Origin: Arthrobacter pascens | Lineage (GTDB): Bacteria > Actinomycetota > Actinomycetes > Actinomycetales > Micrococcaceae | Length of the DNA stretch: 64,000 bases | Direction of reading: 5' to 3' | Assembly (NCBI RefSeq): GCF_017052465.1 | Contig: NZ_JAFHKT010000114.1 | Coordinates: forward strand, 1-64,000 | Shown: piece by piece, positions 43,855 to 52,516 of the stretch | Layout of the letters: the number at the start of each line of letters is the position of its first letter | Position numbering within the stretch: position 1 is the stretch's first letter | Made by a program: the position numbers and the translations under genes | Notes under the pieces: generated by a model | Told to the model about the DNA's origin: nothing | Database searches by the model: none | Seen by the model: the letters and a program-made list of their open reading frames with translations, nothing else

Positions 43855-46032
43855 CTACCGGGGCTTGATCCCGGATTCCAGCCGCTGCTCCAGCAGGCGT
43901 GCCGTGCCGGGTGCACCGCTCTGCTGCCCGAGGGCCTGGCGGTCCACGGGGCTCAGCCCGCTTGGCTTGGACGGGGTGTAAAGCCAAATTGTGAAGAACT
44001 CGGCCAGATCCCGGCCGGCGAGCCGCTCGGCAAGCTTGATGAAGTCGGCGGTGGAAACGTTGCCTCCGGAGTTCGTCTCAGTCCACTCCTCCAGAATGTC
44101 GAAGAAGACCCCGTCACCCACCAGCGCGCGCAGGGCGTGCAGGGTCATGGCACCGCGCGCGTACACCGCGAAGTCAAACAGGGCGGCCGCCCCGGGGTCG
44201 CCGATGGTGACCGTCCAGAACGGGGCCTCAGCCGGGAGTGCACCCGCGTAGAAGTCGAAGATCTGCTGCGGGGTTTCCCTGCCCTCGTGCCCGCTCCAGA
44301 GCCATTCGGCATACGTGGCGAAGCCTTCGTTCAGCCAGATGTCGCGCCACGTCTCGACTGCGAGGTCGTCGCCCACCCACTGGTGGGCCAGTTCATGGAC
44401 CACTACCGAGTCGCCGCTGAGCTGGTCGGCAAAGAAGTACTTCGAGTAGATCGGCCTGGTCTGGTTCTCCAGGGCGAAGCCGAGCTGGTCCAGGTCGTCC
44501 ACAATGCCGCCGGCCGCCGTGAAGGGATAACGGCCAAAGTAGCCGGACAGGAAGCTGATGATTTCCGGCTGCCTGTCGAACGATGCCTGCGCGCGGTCAC
44601 CCCGCGATGGAGGCCCTTCCCTGCCTGCGGTCCACCCGTCCTCGTTCGGCGGGCTCCCTTCGGGCGGCCCTGATGCGGCCCAGCCGTCCATGGTGTTGCC
44701 GTCATCCTCGAACGATGTGGTGCCTTCCCCGGTGGAGACGCCGATGTCGTCAACGAATACGCCGTCGAAGGGGAGGACGTCGTCGCTCACGTAGGTGATG
44801 GAAACCTCCACGTCCTTTCCGGCGAAGCGGCTGAGGTTGACCCCCCATGATTCCCAGCCGGAGCTCGGCCCCGTGGCAGCCCACCAGTGTCCGCTGGTGC
44901 CGGTCGATTTGCACGTCCCGTTGCCCTGGTCGGTCAGGTAGTGCTTCAGGAACGGGTGCAATGCCAGCCTGCCGGGGCAGGCGATCCCTGGGTCGCTGCT
45001 GGTGTGGCCGGTGTCGTCTTTCAGCGTGGTCCAGTTGTCGGTGCCGGCCGGGCGTGCTTCCACGAAGGTGAAGTCGTATGCGTTTTCGATGTCCCGTTGG
45101 AGCCAGAAGGAGACGGCTGCCCCGGCCTTCGGGACGCTGATGGTCCTCGTGAGGCGTGCGTAGGAGTTCAGGCTGCTGTGGGACCAGGCGAAGTTCTTCC
45201 CTGTTTTTGCCTTCACGACAGGGCTGAACAGGTCGGGATCGATGGCATCCACGTAGCTGATGCGGTCTTTGGTGTACTTATTGAGCTCGAACTGGCCCAC
45301 GCTGGCGGTCGCGAGGTACGTGGCCATGGGTTCGTCCGCCTGCCAGGTCCAGGTGGCCTTGCCGTTCGCCGTTACATGGTCGCGGAGCACCCCGTTGGCC
45401 ACCACTTCGCGCCCCTCGGGGACAGTGATCCGGAAGGTAAAAGCTGCCTTGTCCAGCGGGTGGTCATTGGCCGGGAACCAGGTGGCGGCCACGTGCGGTT
45501 GTCCGATCACCAGTGAGCCGTCGTCGGTATGGAAGAACCCGGAGGGGCCGAACTGGTCTATCAAAAGCCTCGGCACCCCGGAGTAGGCTATTTCGGCCTC
45601 GAATTTCGCCCCGTTCCGGATGCCGGTCCCGGGTGCCACCGTGAGCTCGCTTCCGCTGCGTGTGTATGGCGCGCTCTGGCCGTCGACTTTGACGGAGTGC
45701 ACATCCAGCCCGTCCAGATCCAGGTTGAACGACGAGAGGTCTTGCGTGGCGTGGGCACGGATGGTGGCCGAACCGTCTAACCCGCCGGTTGCCGGGTCAT
45801 AGCTGAGGTCAAGCACGTAGCGGGTGACGTCGTAGCCGCCGTTGCCGTCGGAAGGGTAGTACGGATCGCCAAGGCCCGGATCCCCGGGCTGGAAATTGTC
45901 CTCGGCGGCCGTCGCAGGCGCCGTCAGTGCCGTGGCCAAAAGCAGGCAGGATAGCAAGAGGCCAGCCCTTTTGGAGGGCCGGCCACAGCGGGCGTGCCGG
46001 CCCGCCGCCGAGGTGAAGGGTAGGGACTTCAT
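43855..46032 (-). CDS. Secreted M1-family metallopeptidase with inserted MAM/immune-inhibitor-A-like domain
   Basis: 725 residues. A basic n-region and hydrophobic core (GLLLSCLLLATALTAPATAA) form a signal peptide cleaved near residue 43. Residues 50-270 are the M1 N-terminal beta domain (VAATWFPANDHPLDKAAFTF). Zinc motif HELAH at 546-550 with the distal Glu in WLNEGFATYAEWL. Between them residues about 272-480 form an extra beta-rich module (YDFTFVEARPAGTDNW, then FDGVFVDDIGVSTG) like that of immune inhibitor A peptidases; ordinary M1 enzymes lack it. An extracellular aminopeptidase is likely. Confidence 0.88.
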   Translation of the reverse strand: MKSLPFTSAAGRHARCGRPSKRAGLLLSCLLLATALTAPATAAEDNFQPGDPGLGDPYYPSDGNGGYDVTRYVLDLSYDPATGGLDGSATIRAHATQDLSSFNLDLDGLDVHSVKVDGQSAPYTRSGSELTVAPGTGIRNGAKFEAEIAYSGVPRLLIDQFGPSGFFHTDDGSLVIGQPHVAATWFPANDHPLDKAAFTFRITVPEGREVVANGVLRDHVTANGKATWTWQADEPMATYLATASVGQFELNKYTKDRISYVDAIDPDLFSPVVKAKTGKNFAWSHSSLNSYARLTRTISVPKAGAAVSFWLQRDIENAYDFTFVEARPAGTDNWTTLKDDTGHTSSDPGIACPGRLALHPFLKHYLTDQGNGTCKSTGTSGHWWAATGPSSGWESWGVNLSRFAGKDVEVSITYVSDDVLPFDGVFVDDIGVSTGEGTTSFEDDGNTMDGWAASGPPEGSPPNEDGWTAGREGPPSRGDRAQASFDRQPEIISFLSGYFGRYPFTAAGGIVDDLDQLGFALENQTRPIYSKYFFADQLSGDSVVVHELAHQWVGDDLAVETWRDIWLNEGFATYAEWLWSGHEGRETPQQIFDFYAGALPAEAPFWTVTIGDPGAAALFDFAVYARGAMTLHALRALVGDGVFFDILEEWTETNSGGNVSTADFIKLAERLAGRDLAEFFTIWLYTPSKPSGLSPVDRQALGQQSGAPGTARLLEQRLESGIKPR

Positions 46033-46245
46033 CGCTCCTCATTCAAAACTCCACGGTGGGAACACGGCGCCGGCGCCGAGCTGGCTCGGTGCCGGGGAAC
46101 GATCGCCGGCACAACGGCCGGGGCGTACTGTAGCCACAAAAATGCGCCTGACAGCTGGCCCTGTCAAGGGTGAATTGGTCGAGCGGGAATTGGTCGTGTC
46201 CCGGCTCCCGTCCGGGACGGCGCTGAGGTGTCAGCCCGGAGGGCC

Positions 46246-47583
46246 TTAGCCGAACGCCAGGTGTGCCACCGTGAAGATCGCCAGGCCGGCCAGCGAACCC
46301 ACCACCGTGCCGTTGATCCTGATGAACTGCAGATCCTTGCCCACTTGCAGTTCGATCTTCGAGGACGTCTCGTCCGCATCCCAGCGGGCCACGGTATCGG
46401 TGATCACGCCGGCAATGTCGGAGCGGTATGTCCGGACGAGGTATCCGGCGGCGTCGCCGATCCAGGCGTTGACCTTGCCGGCCAGCTCGTCGTCGCCGAC
46501 GAGCCGTGCCCCGAAGTCGCGCACGGCGGCCTTGAATTTCACGGTCAGCTCGCTGTCGGGATCGTCGACGGCGGCGAGGAGCGCGCCCTTGATGGTCGCC
46601 CAGGTCCGGGAGGCGAGTTCGCGGACTTCCGGATCTCCGAGGACCTGCGCCTTGATGCTTTCGGCGCGGGCAATCATGGCGGGATCGTACTGCAGGTCCT
46701 GGGCCAGGTCCGTCAGGTATTTGTCGATCGACTTGCGCACCTGGTGCTGCGGATCCGATTGGACTGCGCGGGTGAACTTCAGGATCTCCACGTAGACCTT
46801 GTCGCCCACGAGGCCATCCACGAAGCTGGGTACCCATTGGGGAGAGCGGTCGGTGACAAGGCGGCTGACGGTCTCATGGTTGTCCGCCACCCAGTCCGCC
46901 GCCCGGTCCACCAGCAGGTCAACGAGTTGGTGATGATGGCCGTCGGCGAAAATCCGTTCGGCCATCCGTCCCACCGGAGGCCCCCATGGCGGGGTAAGCA
47001 GATGCTTGCGGACCATGCTCTCGATGACTGCCTGGACGTCGTCGTCGTTCAGGACCTTGAAGGTGCCACGGATGACGGCAGCGCCCTCCTTGGCCACGCG
47101 CTCGGCACCGCCCGGCCCGGACAGCCACTGGCCCACTCTGCCGGAAACGTTGATGCTGGCGAGTTTGTCCTGCACCACCTGTTCGGAGAGGAAGTTGGTT
47201 TCCACGAACTCTCCCAGCGATGCCCCGATCTGGTCCTTGCGCCGGGGAATGATGGCGGTATGCGGGATCTTCACGCCCATCGGGTACTTGAACAGGGCCG
47301 TCACAGCGAACCAGTCCGCGAGAGCGCCCACCATGCCGCCCTCTGCCGCGGCCCTGACATATTCCAGCCAGGGGTACTGCTTCTGCAGTGCAAACGCGAT
47401 GACGAACACGACGGCCAGGGCGATCAGCAGGGAGAGCGCCACGAGCTTCATCTTCCGCAGTGCGGCGGCCTTTTCGGCGTCTCCGGGGCTGAGCTGGTGC
47501 GGCCCGACGGCAGGACCCGCTTGGCGGGGAGGGCCGGAGGGCGGGGCGGCTGTCTGCGTGGTTGGCTCAGAATTCACCTGCAT
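46246..47583 (-). CDS. DUF445-family membrane-anchored protein
   Basis: 445 residues. An N-terminal helix (KLVALSLLIALAVVFVIAFA) leads into the DUF445 signature AAEGGMVGALADWFAVTALF then KYPMGVKIPHTAIIPRRKDQ, a long helical body, and a C-terminal membrane helix (VGSLAGLAIFTVAHLAFG). The family is widespread and uncharacterised; a structural envelope role is suspected. Monocistronic. Confidence 0.88.
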   Translation of the reverse strand: MQVNSEPTTQTAAPPSGPPRQAGPAVGPHQLSPGDAEKAAALRKMKLVALSLLIALAVVFVIAFALQKQYPWLEYVRAAAEGGMVGALADWFAVTALFKYPMGVKIPHTAIIPRRKDQIGASLGEFVETNFLSEQVVQDKLASINVSGRVGQWLSGPGGAERVAKEGAAVIRGTFKVLNDDDVQAVIESMVRKHLLTPPWGPPVGRMAERIFADGHHHQLVDLLVDRAADWVADNHETVSRLVTDRSPQWVPSFVDGLVGDKVYVEILKFTRAVQSDPQHQVRKSIDKYLTDLAQDLQYDPAMIARAESIKAQVLGDPEVRELASRTWATIKGALLAAVDDPDSELTVKFKAAVRDFGARLVGDDELAGKVNAWIGDAAGYLVRTYRSDIAGVITDTVARWDADETSSKIELQVGKDLQFIRINGTVVGSLAGLAIFTVAHLAFG

Positions 47584-47633
47584 GTGCCCAGCCTAGCCCC
47601 GCTTCACCGGCAGCAGTCGGCTAACGTGTCAGC

Positions 47634-48518
47634 ATGACAACCGACGAGTCACTTCGACCCCGTCCCTTGGTCTACGCGCACCGGGGCGCCAGCGCGGATT
47701 TCGCGGAGCACACCCGGGCGGCCTATCTTCGGGCCCTTGCCGAAGGTGCTGACGGCGTGGAGTGCGATGTGCAGCTGAGCCGGGACCAGCACGTCGTCTT
47801 GCTGCACGACGCGAATCTGGACCGCACCTCGGACGGAACCGGGCCTGTGGCCGAAAGGACCATCAACCAACTGCGGTTGCTGGACTTCTCGTCGTGGAAG
47901 GGCGTCCGCATCCCGGAGGAATACGGGCCCCGCTCGGACCAGTTCCTCACCCTCCCCGACCTGCTGGACCTCCTTCGGGATTCCGGGCGGGACATCGGAC
48001 TGGCCATCGAACTGAAGCACCCCAGCCCTTACCAGCTGAAACTAGAGGATCGGGTGCTGGAAGTCCTTCGGGCAGAGGGGTGGGATTCGCGGACGTCCCG
48101 GCTGGACAACATCAGCATCACCTTCATGAGTTTCAGCCCGGATGCCGTGCGCCACCTGCGGAAGGCGGTGCCCCCTGAATTCATCTGCCAACTCGTGGAC
48201 GACGTCAATGTCGCTGGAATCCGGGAAGAGCTGGGTCTGGGTCCGCTGACGGGCGGCGCCGTTGCGAACGTCATGAAGGCCGCCCAGCTGGAAGGCGAAC
48301 GGATCATCAACGACTGCGAAGTCGGCATCGCCGGGCCCGGCATCGGGTATGTCCGCGAGCACACCGGCACTGTCCGGCGCTGGCTGGATTCGGGCCGCAG
48401 ATTCCGGGTGTGGACTGTGGATGCCGAGAAGGATGTGGCGTTGTGCATTGGGCTCGGGATCCACGAGATCACCACGAACAGGCCAGCCCAGGTTCTGGCC
48501 CAGCTACAGCCGGCTTAG
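47634..48518 (+). CDS. Glycerophosphodiester phosphodiesterase
   Basis: 294 residues. The catalytic start YAHRGASADFAEHT gives the first His, EGADGVECDVQLSRD the metal Glu/Asp, and VVLLHDANLDRTSDG the second His. It hydrolyses glycerophosphodiesters to glycerol-3-phosphate and an alcohol. No signal peptide, so cytoplasmic. A -10-like TAACGT ends 6 bases before the ATG: probably leaderless. Confidence 0.92.
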   Translation: MTTDESLRPRPLVYAHRGASADFAEHTRAAYLRALAEGADGVECDVQLSRDQHVVLLHDANLDRTSDGTGPVAERTINQLRLLDFSSWKGVRIPEEYGPRSDQFLTLPDLLDLLRDSGRDIGLAIELKHPSPYQLKLEDRVLEVLRAEGWDSRTSRLDNISITFMSFSPDAVRHLRKAVPPEFICQLVDDVNVAGIREELGLGPLTGGAVANVMKAAQLEGERIINDCEVGIAGPGIGYVREHTGTVRRWLDSGRRFRVWTVDAEKDVALCIGLGIHEITTNRPAQVLAQLQPA

Positions 48519-48549
48519 TTCCTGCGCGCCGCTGTGATTGAGTGGTGCC

Positions 48550-49374
48550 ATGCCCATCACTTGGCCTGCCCGGCTACTGGGGTCCCCGGCGGTTCGCGTG
48601 GGCCTGTCCATCAGCGTCGCCACGGGACTGTACGGCGTTTCGTTCGGCGCCCTTTCGGTGACCTCCGGCCTCGACTTCTGGCAGACCATGGCCCTGAGCC
48701 TGCTGCTGTTCAGCGGAGGCTCACAGTTCGCGTTCATCGGCGTGGTCGCCGGCGGCGGATCCGGACTCGCCGCGATGGGAGCCGCCACCCTGCTGGGAAT
48801 GCGCAACGGAATCTATGGCATGCAGCTCAACGTCCTGCTGCGTCCTACGGGATGGCGGAAGTACGCAGCCGCCCAGCTGACCATTGACGAATCCACCGCA
48901 ACGAGCACGGGGCAGACGGACCCGGCAGAACAGCACCGCGGATTCTGGACCGCGGGCATCGGCATCTTCGTGCTGTGGAACGTCTTCACAGCCGTCGGGG
49001 CCCTGGCCGGCGGCGCCCTGGGAGACCCCAAGCAGTGGGGGCTCGACGGCGCTGCAGTGGCGGCCTTCCTGGCCCTGCTGTGGCCCCGCCTGAAGGGCAG
49101 GGAACCGGTGGCCATCGCCATCGTGTGCGCACTCGCCACCGTGCTGGCAGTGCCGTTTGTCCCGGCCGGTGTGCCGATCCTCGCCGCCGCGGCAGTGGCC
49201 GCCCTCATCGGGTGGTTCAGCCACGGGCCCAAGGATGAGGGGTTGGAGCCGGACATCGATCCGTACACGGTGGGCCACCACGGCCACAGCCACGGGCCCG
49301 GCCACGGGCCCGGCCACGGGCACAAACAGACGCACAACCAAGAACCGGGGACCGCGACGGGTGATGCCCGATGA
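48550..49374 (+). CDS. azlC: AzlC-family branched-chain amino acid exporter subunit with His-rich tail
   Basis: 274 residues from ATG 48550. AzlC pattern GLYGVSFGALSVTSGLDFWQ, SGGSQFAFIGVVAGGG and GMRNGIYGMQLN, with about seven helices. Unusual is a C-terminal tail after residue 240 that is a run of His and Gly (HHGHSHGPGHGPGHGHKQTH), encoded by tandem CCACGGGCCCGG units from 49290; it could bind metals. AzlC works with AzlD, encoded next with an ATGA overlap. Confidence 0.88.
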   Translation: MPITWPARLLGSPAVRVGLSISVATGLYGVSFGALSVTSGLDFWQTMALSLLLFSGGSQFAFIGVVAGGGSGLAAMGAATLLGMRNGIYGMQLNVLLRPTGWRKYAAAQLTIDESTATSTGQTDPAEQHRGFWTAGIGIFVLWNVFTAVGALAGGALGDPKQWGLDGAAVAAFLALLWPRLKGREPVAIAIVCALATVLAVPFVPAGVPILAAAAVAALIGWFSHGPKDEGLEPDIDPYTVGHHGHSHGPGHGPGHGHKQTHNQEPGTATGDAR

Positions 49375-49682
49375 ACCTCTGGATGTGGTTGCTGCTGTCG
49401 TGCCTGTTCGCCTATGCATGGAAGCTCGTGGGGTACCTCGTACCGGCCACCCTGCTGAAAAACCCGCGGACGTCGCGGATCGCCGGAACAATGACGATCG
49501 GGCTGCTGGCCTCATTGACGATCGTCAACGCGGTGGCGGAGGGACAGTCCCTGCTCCTGGATGCCCGCATCGGCGCGCTGGCGGCAGCCGCCGTCGCACT
49601 GCTGTTCCGGGCTCCCTTTCTGGTGGTTGTCATTGCGGGGGCGGGAGCGGCAGCCCTGCTGCGGCTTGCCGGCTGGAGCTGA
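49371..49682 (+). CDS. azlD: AzlD-family partner subunit
   Basis: 103 residues with four short helices, of normal AzlD length (WMWLLLSCLFAYAWKLVGYL, then PATLLKNPRTSRIAGTM). Translationally coupled to azlC; together they export branched-chain amino acids or their analogues. Confidence 0.88.
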   Translation: MNLWMWLLLSCLFAYAWKLVGYLVPATLLKNPRTSRIAGTMTIGLLASLTIVNAVAEGQSLLLDARIGALAAAAVALLFRAPFLVVVIAGAGAAALLRLAGWS

Positions 49683-49769
49683 CGCCCGGCATTGACGTGT
49701 GACGCTGGGTGTGAATGAGTAGATCGTGAGATGGAGCCCGGTGTTGTTGAATTCAGAGAGGACGGACTC

Positions 49770-50090
49770 ATGGTGAATGACAAATCAACCCCGGAGGAAT
49801 CAGGGGCCCACAGGGATGTCCACGAAAAGTCGGGAGCCCCGTACATTGAGGTGAGCGGATCCCAGGCCACGAGGGAACTCCGCGACACGTCACGCCGGCG
49901 CCGCGAAGCCGAGGAAAAGCTGCAGCAGCATCTGATGGAAGCCAAAGAGCACGCCCACGAGGCGGAGCATGCGGCTCACAAGAAGCCCGACCCGGCGGAG
50001 GGGGCGGGCCACGAGTCTGCTGTCCACGACAAGAGCTCCCATGCGAAGAAGGCGCGGGACGCCGCGGACACCAAGGGCCAGGATTCATAG
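49770..50090 (+). CDS. Small charged helical hypothetical protein
   Basis: 106 residues from ATG 49770 with GAGAGGA upstream; a longer frame starting at 49731 has no ribosome binding site. The core SRRRREAEEKLQQHLMEAKE then HAHEAEHAAHKK is a charged, probably coiled-coil helix; the rest is polar and disordered. No family recognised; it resembles other small stress-type proteins in composition. Confidence 0.6.
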   Translation: MVNDKSTPEESGAHRDVHEKSGAPYIEVSGSQATRELRDTSRRRREAEEKLQQHLMEAKEHAHEAEHAAHKKPDPAEGAGHESAVHDKSSHAKKARDAADTKGQDS

Positions 50091-50139
50091 CGGGGCACGC
50101 AACGGCGTGCCGCGCTTGAAGCCGGATGGTTGAGGCCTG

Positions 50140-50364
50140 TCAGGCAGCCCCGTAGGCGCCCGGCGATTCCGGCGTCGACCGCCGGCCCAGTTCCTCGACA
50201 GCGAGGTCGTACCAGTCCTGGGCTCCCAACACCGGTTTGGGGGTGTCCAGATTGCGGTACAGCGCGTCCACGATGATGCCCAGTTCCTCGGTGGAGGCTG
50301 CTGTCAGGGTTTCTTCCGGATCGCCGGAATGGTTCATGAAATGGGCGAGCTGTGAGCGGTTCAT
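50140..50364 (-). CDS. Small protein of unknown function, paralogue of the gene at 12682
   Basis: 74 residues: MNRSQLAHFMNHSGDPEETL, then STEELGIIVDALYRNLDTP and GAQDWYDLAVEELGRRS. The aligned core DALYRxLDxPxP..G...WY....EL is shared with the protein at 12682. No catalytic pattern is seen. No strong ribosome binding site precedes ATG 50364. A small helical adaptor is the most one can suggest. Confidence 0.62.
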   Translation of the reverse strand: MNRSQLAHFMNHSGDPEETLTAASTEELGIIVDALYRNLDTPKPVLGAQDWYDLAVEELGRRSTPESPGAYGAA

Positions 50365-50572
50365 GCTGACCCAACCGGCCGGACCCGATTACACGTGAAG
50401 AGTGCCATTGTGTGCTCCGTGCAAAGTATTTCTACCCGAGGCTGGCTGCCTAACCACTGGTCTGCCCAGCTTACTGTGCCTGCCACGACAAGGGAATAAC
50501 CCTGGCCGGATGAAGCGTGCTGCGGATCGGCCGCGAGTGGGCGGCGGCGGTGCCGGGCGGGGGCCAAGTGTA

Positions 50573-50610
50573 CGTTCGCGCTCAACCTGCGTGCCGGGTT
50601 AGCGCGAACG
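50573..50610 (-). terminator. Hairpin downstream of the TetR gene
   Basis: CGTTCGCGCT (50573-50582) pairs perfectly with AGCGCGAACG (50601-50610) over 10 bp with an 18-base loop, starting 27 bases after the stop of the TetR gene at 50638. No T run follows; terminator or mRNA 3' end is the simplest reading. Confidence 0.5.
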
Positions 50611-50637
50611 GACAGTTGAGGCCCTTGTTAGTCGAAG

Positions 50638-51258
50638 TTAGTCGAACTGGGTTCCCGGCAGCGGCACCTGGGGAGGCAGTTGGCGGACCGGGCGTTCCCA
50701 GCGAATGGCATCTTCGACAAGCGCTGCCGGCCGGCGCCAGGCATCGGAGCCCGGTTCCATGGTGTCAACCACGCCGATCAGCATGGCGAGGAGACGGACC
50801 ATGTCCGTCAGCGAGATGTCTGTGCGGAGCGTGCCCTGCCCCTGGCCGCGGCCCAGGAGGATTCCCACGGATTCAATCAGGCTGCCGGTGATGCCGGTCA
50901 GGAGATCACGGCGGCCGGCAACGGCACCGAGCAGGTTGGCGTTCTCGCTTGCCGCAGCCATGACGGCATCGATGACACGGAACAGCCCGTCGGCGGCATC
51001 CTGGCCCGCCAGTGCGACGTCGATGACGGGATCAACGGTGAGACGGAGCTGGCGGTTCAGTGCCGCCAGAACCAACTCTTCCTTGTCGGAAAAGTTGCGG
51101 AAGAGCGTCGCTGGACCCACTCCGGCTGTGGTGGCGATGGTCTGCAGGGGAACATCCGGTCCATGGTCCCGGAAGCATTCCCGGGCCGCATTAATGATCT
51201 TGTCCACATTGCGGGCAGCATCGGCACGAAGGGGCTTGCGCTCGACTGCGAGGTTCAT
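50638..51258 (-). CDS. TetR-family transcriptional regulator
   Basis: 206 residues. The helix-turn-helix LQTIATTAGVGPATLFRNFSDKEELV is at residues 40-65; the ligand domain is not assignable. Divergent from the thiamine-binding-like gene at 51369, with a dyad between them, so it may control that gene or itself. Confidence 0.88.
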   Translation of the reverse strand: MNLAVERKPLRADAARNVDKIINAARECFRDHGPDVPLQTIATTAGVGPATLFRNFSDKEELVLAALNRQLRLTVDPVIDVALAGQDAADGLFRVIDAVMAAASENANLLGAVAGRRDLLTGITGSLIESVGILLGRGQGQGTLRTDISLTDMVRLLAMLIGVVDTMEPGSDAWRRPAALVEDAIRWERPVRQLPPQVPLPGTQFD

Positions 51259-51296
51259 AACTAAAGGTTAGCAACGCGGTGTCCCGGCTACTTCGT

Positions 51297-51308
51297 TACC
51301 GATTGGTA
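51297..51308. promoter_or_regulatory. Possible TetR operator
   Basis: TACC-GATT-GGTA in the 110-base divergent spacer between the TetR gene and the gene at 51369. Short arms, so tentative. Confidence 0.25.
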
Positions 51309-51368
51309 GTTCCAAATATGACGCAGCGCACGTCCCGCTGCCGTTTTCCGGCATGCCAGACTAATCCT

Positions 51369-51695
51369 ATGTTGCTTGCATTTTCAGTTGCCCCGTCCGG
51401 AATTCCTGCCGATGAAGCCTATGCCAAAGGGGACGCTGACGGCTCGGTGCATGACGCGGTTGCCGCCGCCGTCAAGGTGGTCCGGGACTCCGGGCTGCCC
51501 AACAAGACCGACTCGATGTTCACCACCATCGAGGGCGAATGGGACGAGGTTTTCGCCGTGGTCAAACGCGCCACCGAGGAAGTAGGAAAATACGGCAGCC
51601 GGGTTTCACTCGTGATCAAGGCCGATATCCGTCCCGGCTACTCCGGCGAACTGACGGCAAAGGTGGAACGGCTGGAAAGCGCCATCGAGGGGTAG
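51369..51695 (+). CDS. MTH1187/YkoF-type thiamine-binding-like protein
   Basis: 108 residues. LLAFSVAPSGIPADEAYAKG at the start, then VVRDSGLPNKTDSMFTTIEG and VSLVIKADIRPG, matching UPF0045/MTH1187 proteins: small alpha/beta domains that bind thiamine or a related ligand and form tetramers. Divergent from the TetR gene. Confidence 0.88.
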   Translation: MLLAFSVAPSGIPADEAYAKGDADGSVHDAVAAAVKVVRDSGLPNKTDSMFTTIEGEWDEVFAVVKRATEEVGKYGSRVSLVIKADIRPGYSGELTAKVERLESAIEG

Positions 51696-51738
51696 GGCAG
51701 GTCTAGCATGCCAGTTCCGAGGCTGGGAGACTGGGGCC

Positions 51739-52416
51739 ATGTTTGAGCACAAGGCGCGGCCCGAGTGGGTGGCCGTAGAAGAGTTCCTGTCCGACGTCGT
51801 CGTACATCCCGACCGCGCGCTGCAGCGCGCGGTGCAATCCGCCGTCGACGCCGGGATGCCGCCGATCGAGGTCACGGCGAACGCCGGAAAGCTGCTCAAG
51901 CTGCTCGTCGGGGCCTCGGGGGCCCGGCGCGTCCTGGAGATCGGCACGCTCGCGGGATTCAGCACCATTTGGATGGCCCAGGGGCTTCCCGAGGACGGGC
52001 GGCTGGTGACGTGTGAATACCTCGCCAAGCACGCGGAGGTGGCGCGGGCGAACGTGGACGCTGCCGGTCTCGGCCACAAGGTGGAGATCCGGATCGGCGC
52101 CGCGCTCGACACGCTGGCCGCGCTCGAGACGGAGGGCGTCGAGGCCTTCGATTTCGTCTTCATTGACGCTGACAAGGAAAACAACCCCCGGTACCTGGAC
52201 TGGGCGGTCCGGCTGGGCCGGCCGGGCACCACCATTGTGATGGACAACGTGGTGTGGGAGGGCGCGGTGCTGGATCCCTCCATGGACGAGGTCAATGCGC
52301 CGGGGATCATCGACGCGCTGAAGCTGATGGGGGAGGACAGCCGTTTGGATGCCACCGTCATCCAAACCGTAGGGTCCAAGGGCTGGGACGGCTTCGCGCT
52401 GGCCGTGGTCCGCTAG
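51739..52416 (+). CDS. Class I SAM-dependent O-methyltransferase
   Basis: 225 residues of the caffeoyl-CoA/catechol O-methyltransferase family. The SAM motif RRVLEIGTLAGFSTIWMAQ, then FDFVFIDADKENNPRYLDW (metal Asp/Asn) and GTTIVMDNVVWEGAVLD are visible. The acceptor is unknown. It ends before a strong bidirectional terminator. Confidence 0.9.
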   Translation: MFEHKARPEWVAVEEFLSDVVVHPDRALQRAVQSAVDAGMPPIEVTANAGKLLKLLVGASGARRVLEIGTLAGFSTIWMAQGLPEDGRLVTCEYLAKHAEVARANVDAAGLGHKVEIRIGAALDTLAALETEGVEAFDFVFIDADKENNPRYLDWAVRLGRPGTTIVMDNVVWEGAVLDPSMDEVNAPGIIDALKLMGEDSRLDATVIQTVGSKGWDGFALAVVR

Positions 52417-52464
52417 CTGCCCTGTCCCGGCAGGTTGCTGCGGACGCCGCTCATAAGCGAACAG

Positions 52465-52509
52465 ACAAAAGCACCGCCCGCGTACTTGGTACGCGGGCGG
52501 TGCTTTTGT
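52465..52509. terminator. Perfect bidirectional terminator
   Basis: Arms 52465-52485 (ACAAAAGCACCGCCCGCGTAC) and 52489-52509 are perfect complements over 21 bases with a TTG loop; the A run before and T run after serve both strands. It separates the O-methyltransferase from the convergent repeat protein. Confidence 0.95.
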
Positions 52510-52516
52510 TGGGAGG

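Noticed and set aside
49290..49320. Short tandem repeats that could be taken for a CRISPR or VNTR locus
   Set aside because: They are 12-base coding repeats for His/Gly in azlC. No spacer structure or cas gene is present.
50361..50585. Minus-strand frame of 74 codons between the small paralogue and TetR
   Set aside because: No ribosome binding site, no family pattern, and it runs through the hairpin that ends the TetR gene.
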